Below are positions 41,909 through 44,507 of a stretch of DNA of 44,507 nt, piece after piece. The translations under genes were made by a program, and so were the position numbers. The stretch's first letter is position 1; every line of letters begins with the position of its first letter. This DNA comes from an uncultured Roseiflexaceae bacterium. GTDB lineage: Bacteria > Chloroflexota > Chloroflexia > Chloroflexales > Roseiflexaceae. Below the pieces are notes generated by a model, which saw only the letters and a program-made list of their open reading frames with translations, was not told where the DNA came from and did no database searches. The DNA is taken from positions 1-44,507 of the forward strand of contig CALKHR010000138.1 of assembly GCA_937988885.1 (NCBI GenBank). The letters are read 5' to 3'.

Positions 41909-41928
41909 CCGATGTAATCCTACATCGG
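41909..41928 (+). promoter_or_regulatory. Hairpin directly before the start codon
   Basis: A perfect 8-bp stem (41909-41916 with 41921-41928), ATCC loop, ends on the base before the ATG at 41929. AGGGGG lies at 41895-41900, 28 nt from that ATG but about 8 nt if the stem is skipped. A TTG at 41953 with GAGGGAG seven bases upstream is an alternative start, in which case the hairpin is simply in the leader. Confidence 0.45.
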
Positions 41929-42402
41929 ATGTCAAAAAGAGGGAGCAGAGCCTTGGGCAAATGGATCGGCATCGGTCTAGCCGTCGTCGGCATTCTCGTC
42001 TTGCTTTTTATCGGATTTGCCTACGCATATCCAGGTTTCCGAGAAGCATCGCGCGATATCGCCATTGTGATTCTGGCTATGCTCCAAATCATCAGCGTTC
42101 TGCTACTAATTGCAATCCTTTTGGCAATCTTATTTGTGGTAAACTACGTACGGCGGTTGGCGAACGAGACGGTGGTCCCGCAGATCGAATCGCTCAAAAC
42201 CAAAGTCGACGACCTCCTGGACACCACCCAATCGATCACGGGCAAAGTCCAAGAAACAACGACAACCGTCAGCACAACAACAAGCTATGTAGCCGAGCGC
42301 GTGGTGACTCCGGTGATCCGCGTCGCAGGACTCATGGCAGGGGCCAGAGCGGCAGCTCGCTTTGTAGCACGTCGTGGAGCCCCATCGGACCTTGATAAAT
42401 AA
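41929..42402 (+). CDS. Two-helix membrane protein with coiled-coil tail, 157 aa
   Basis: 157 aa from the ATG, or 149 from the TTG at 41953, which has the better ribosome-binding site. Two hydrophobic helices (about residues 12-33 and 43-70), then a charged amphipathic stretch (ETVVPQIESLKTKVDDLLDT) and a Thr/Ser/Val-rich region that could form a coiled coil, resembling DUF948-like membrane proteins. Function unknown. Own promoter at 41832. Confidence 0.75.
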   Translation: MSKRGSRALGKWIGIGLAVVGILVLLFIGFAYAYPGFREASRDIAIVILAMLQIISVLLLIAILLAILFVVNYVRRLANETVVPQIESLKTKVDDLLDTTQSITGKVQETTTTVSTTTSYVAERVVTPVIRVAGLMAGARAAARFVARRGAPSDLDK

Positions 42403-42453
42403 CTAGATACTGGTAATCTCTATGGCCCCCCTCCAGGTGGTACCTGTTCCCTA

Positions 42454-42482
42454 TTGTCGTAGAACGAACCTCATGGTATGAT
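42454..42482 (+). promoter_or_regulatory. Promoter of the DUF1385 gene
   Basis: TTGTCG (42454-42459), 17-bp spacer, TATGAT (42477-42482): 9 of 12 consensus bases. About 72 bp before the start codon. Confidence 0.55.
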
Positions 42483-42554
42483 AATACTTGGTGGGTTACT
42501 AATCCACCGTGCAGTTTGGTTACTCTACGTGGTCAGGGACATAAGGCAGTTTTT

Positions 42555-43508
42555 ATGAGTGTCAAACGTTTCCCATATGGAGGGCAAGCAGTACTCGAAG
42601 GTGTAATGATGCGTGGTCTGCATCAAGCAACCGTCGCGGTACGCAGCCCATCCGGCGAAATCGTCTTTCACCATGAGAAACTGAACGTCGCTGGCCGGCG
42701 AGCCTGGGAACGATTACCATTCCTGCGCGGGATCTTGATGCTGTGGGATGCTCTGAACCTAGGCATCCGTTCACTGAATTTTTCGGCGAGTGTCGCGCTT
42801 GATGAGGAAGAAGAACAACCATCAAGCTTGATGACGTCGGTAACCGTTGCACTTTCACTGTTATTCGCGATCGGTTTATTCTTTGTGTTGCCAGCATTCC
42901 TGGCCAGCCTCGTCGAATACTTGGGCGCAACACCATTCGTACGGGAACTAGCACAAGGTGTCTTTCGCCTGTTGATCTTTCTAGGGTATGTGGTCGCAAT
43001 CAGCCGCCTGCCCGATATTCAACGAGTATTTGGCTACCATGGTGCGGAGCACAAGGCAATCAACGCCTACGAATCCGGGGCACCGTTAACAGTCGAATCT
43101 GTTCGAGAGTTTACCTTAATCCACCCGCGTTGTGGCACAAGTTTTTTGCTGGTGGTATTCATCGTAAGTTTTGTCGCCTTTCTGTTCGTACGTGATCTAC
43201 CATTTTGGCTACGGCTGCTTAGCCACATTCCGATGATCCCGCTGATCGCGGGCATCACGTATGAGTTGTTGCGGCTATCAGCTGCCAACTATCATCGTCC
43301 TTGGGTGCGCAAGCTGGTGGCACCAACTCTGGCGCTCCAGCAGCTCACCACTCGCCAGCCGGATGATGGCATGATCGCAGTCGCGATCGCGGCGCTGTTA
43401 CCGGTTCTCGTCGCCGATGGTGTGACGCTAAACGACTACGACGCATCGCTGGCACATGGGGTGTCCCAGCCAGAGGGAGTTCAAGTGAACGTCCCTACTC
43501 TTGCGTAA
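42555..43508 (+). CDS. DUF1385 (YqhQ-like) membrane protein
   Basis: 317 aa from the ATG at 42555 (AAGGCAG upstream; an in-frame start at 42516 lacks support). The family signatures are clear: FPYGGQAVLEGVMMRG at the N-terminus, FGYHGAEHKAINAYE and HPRCGTSFLLVV. About four or five membrane helices in the middle. DUF1385 proteins are widespread and often sit near prfA or rpmE; their function is not established. Followed after 30 bp by the DUF4388 gene on the same strand. Confidence 0.9.
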   Translation: MSVKRFPYGGQAVLEGVMMRGLHQATVAVRSPSGEIVFHHEKLNVAGRRAWERLPFLRGILMLWDALNLGIRSLNFSASVALDEEEEQPSSLMTSVTVALSLLFAIGLFFVLPAFLASLVEYLGATPFVRELAQGVFRLLIFLGYVVAISRLPDIQRVFGYHGAEHKAINAYESGAPLTVESVREFTLIHPRCGTSFLLVVFIVSFVAFLFVRDLPFWLRLLSHIPMIPLIAGITYELLRLSAANYHRPWVRKLVAPTLALQQLTTRQPDDGMIAVAIAALLPVLVADGVTLNDYDASLAHGVSQPEGVQVNVPTLA

Positions 43509-43538
43509 AGATACTACACCCTGCGAGCGGAGGATACG

Positions 43539-44360
43539 ATGGCCCTCGTCGGTAACATTCGTGATTTCGGTCTTTCAGACTTCCTATACCTCGTTGATCG
43601 CGGGTATAAGACCGGTTGCTTACATCTTCATCGTGCCGACGACTCGGCCTCACTCTACTTTGATAAGGGCAAGCTGATTACAGCTGCGCGCAAGCAGGAT
43701 TCGCCCGTGGTGGTGGAACTGCTGCAAAGCAAAGGGAAACTCACGGCACAACAAGCGGAACATGCGATTCAAGTTCATCATAGCGATGGTAGCACAGCAT
43801 TGGTACAAGTGCTGATGCAGCTCAACTACATTTCGCGGGATGATTTGCAGCGCGTTCTCCAACAACATATTGAAGAGTCGGTTTATGGTTTATTTGGGTG
43901 GCCCGATGGCGAATTTCGCTTCGAACAAGGCCAACATCCTACGCCGGATGCCCCGATTATGCCAACACCGCTCCCTGTCGAGCACCTCATCATGGAAGGG
44001 GTGCGGCGTATCGATGAGTGGGGCCGCATTCGCGACCGTATTCCAAGCACCGATATGGTGGTCAAGTTTGTCGAACAGCCAGGGGAAAAAGCTAAAGGTG
44101 TGAACCTGGCTCCGGAAGAATGGCGTGTCTTCGCGCGTATCAATGGCAAGGATACGCTCACCGAAATCTCACAAAAGACCAATCTGAGTGAGTTCGATGT
44201 GTGTCGGATTGTCTACGGCTTCCTCACCGCAGGTCTGGTTGAGGTCATCAAGAAGCCTAAGCCCGTACCAATGATGGCAAGCGGGCGTCCGATGAGCGAG
44301 CCGCCAAAAGTCAAGAAAAGCCTGGTATCGCGTATCATTAACCGTATTCGCGGGATGTGA
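43539..44360 (+). CDS. DUF4388 (PATAN-type) regulatory protein
   Basis: 273 aa. N-terminal DUF4388 domain (about residues 1-160): VGNIRDFGLSDFLYLVDRGY, TGCLHL and SASLYFDKGKLITAA are typical, as is the LFGWPDGEFRFEQG segment near residue 125. The C-terminal part (about 185-245) looks like a winged helix. Such proteins occur with small Ras-like GTPases (MglA type) in Deinococcus-Thermus, Chloroflexota and myxobacteria. GGAGG precedes the ATG. The GTPase-like gene that follows at 44474 fits this pattern. Confidence 0.87.
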   Translation: MALVGNIRDFGLSDFLYLVDRGYKTGCLHLHRADDSASLYFDKGKLITAARKQDSPVVVELLQSKGKLTAQQAEHAIQVHHSDGSTALVQVLMQLNYISRDDLQRVLQQHIEESVYGLFGWPDGEFRFEQGQHPTPDAPIMPTPLPVEHLIMEGVRRIDEWGRIRDRIPSTDMVVKFVEQPGEKAKGVNLAPEEWRVFARINGKDTLTEISQKTNLSEFDVCRIVYGFLTAGLVEVIKKPKPVPMMASGRPMSEPPKVKKSLVSRIINRIRGM

Positions 44361-44473
44361 TCTCTGGGGGTGTTCAGACGGGCGTCCGCGCCCTGGATAC
44401 CCGTACGTTCGTAGTATGACCTTTAGGCCGATCAACGGTCAGACAAGGCACTACACCGCAGCGGAGGGCCGGT

Positions 44474-44507
44474 GTGCAGACGGTAAAGATGGTCATTAGC
44501 GGCGCGG
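44474..44507 (+). CDS. Start of a probable small GTPase gene (partial)
   Basis: A GTG at 44474, with GGAGGG six bases upstream, opens a frame reading VQTVKMVISGA up to the window edge. This is the typical first beta strand and beginning of the P-loop of the MglA-like GTPases that accompany DUF4388 proteins. Only 11 codons are visible, so the call rests on the start site, the short match and the neighbour. Confidence 0.55.
   Translation, partial: MQTVKMVISGA

Overview
The window is a gene-dense bacterial chromosome segment of high GC content. It suggests a member of the Chloroflexota (class Chloroflexia, near Chloroflexales, Herpetosiphonales or Kallotenuales). This is an inference from gene content and protein style: a mevalonate kinase, a fused double-ATPase ECF transporter, a DUF512 radical-SAM protein, a DUF4388 protein followed by a small GTPase, and a secreted protein ending in a short hydrophobic Leu/Pro/Arg tail. 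No 16S rRNA, tRNA gene, CRISPR array, prophage or intact insertion sequence was found.

Layout. 1-857 has no gene and holds a tandem array of 117/136-bp units with inverted arms. 858-4564 (minus) encodes a heterodimeric ABC exporter with one degenerate ATPase site. 4800-6788 (minus) encodes the two ATPases of a peptide importer, without permeases or binding protein. 7213-9466 (minus) has a membrane-anchored DUF2470 protein, a DtxR-type regulator that has lost its primary metal-site residues, and a PNPOx-like flavoprotein. 9683-14639 (minus) runs, in transcription order, ECF sigma factor, zinc-finger anti-sigma factor, terminator, a separately promoted 83-aa protein, a GT39-like membrane glycosyltransferase, an orphan DNA methylase, terminator. 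15108-18256 (plus) is an ECF vitamin-type transporter (EcfAA', S component, EcfT). 18387-23438 (minus) is an L-arabinose operon araB-araD-araA-galM, divergent from a DeoR-family regulator at 23714, with consensus promoters and inverted repeats between them. 24734-28036 (plus) is a 1100-aa secreted metzincin-like protease.

28260-36365 (minus) carries threonine synthase, a frameshifted conserved gene, a 95-aa protein, a tandem GNAT acetyltransferase, the GTPase Der, a GAF-GAF-HD-GYP phosphodiesterase and the DUF512 radical-SAM protein. 36671-38590 (plus) has a secreted protein of unknown function and mevalonate kinase. A 460-bp intergenic region with an imperfect inverted-repeat pair follows, then a GNAT protein and an autoregulated TetR repressor (minus). 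40526-44507 (plus) has mnmA, two small membrane proteins, a DUF1385 membrane protein, a DUF4388 protein and the first codons of what looks like its partner GTPase.

The parts that work together most clearly are: the arabinose operon with its divergent regulator (arabinose to ribulose to ribulose-5-P to xylulose-5-P, plus sugar mutarotation); the ECF transporter; the sigma/anti-sigma pair; the two-subunit exporter; and the DUF1385/DUF4388/GTPase group. The points most worth a second look are the metal-site loss in the DtxR-like regulator beside a split heme-oxygenase-type domain, the DeoR control of arabinose genes, the protease with Asn in place of the metzincin Gly, and a tetraloop hairpin that appears to bring the ecfA ribosome-binding site up to its start codon.
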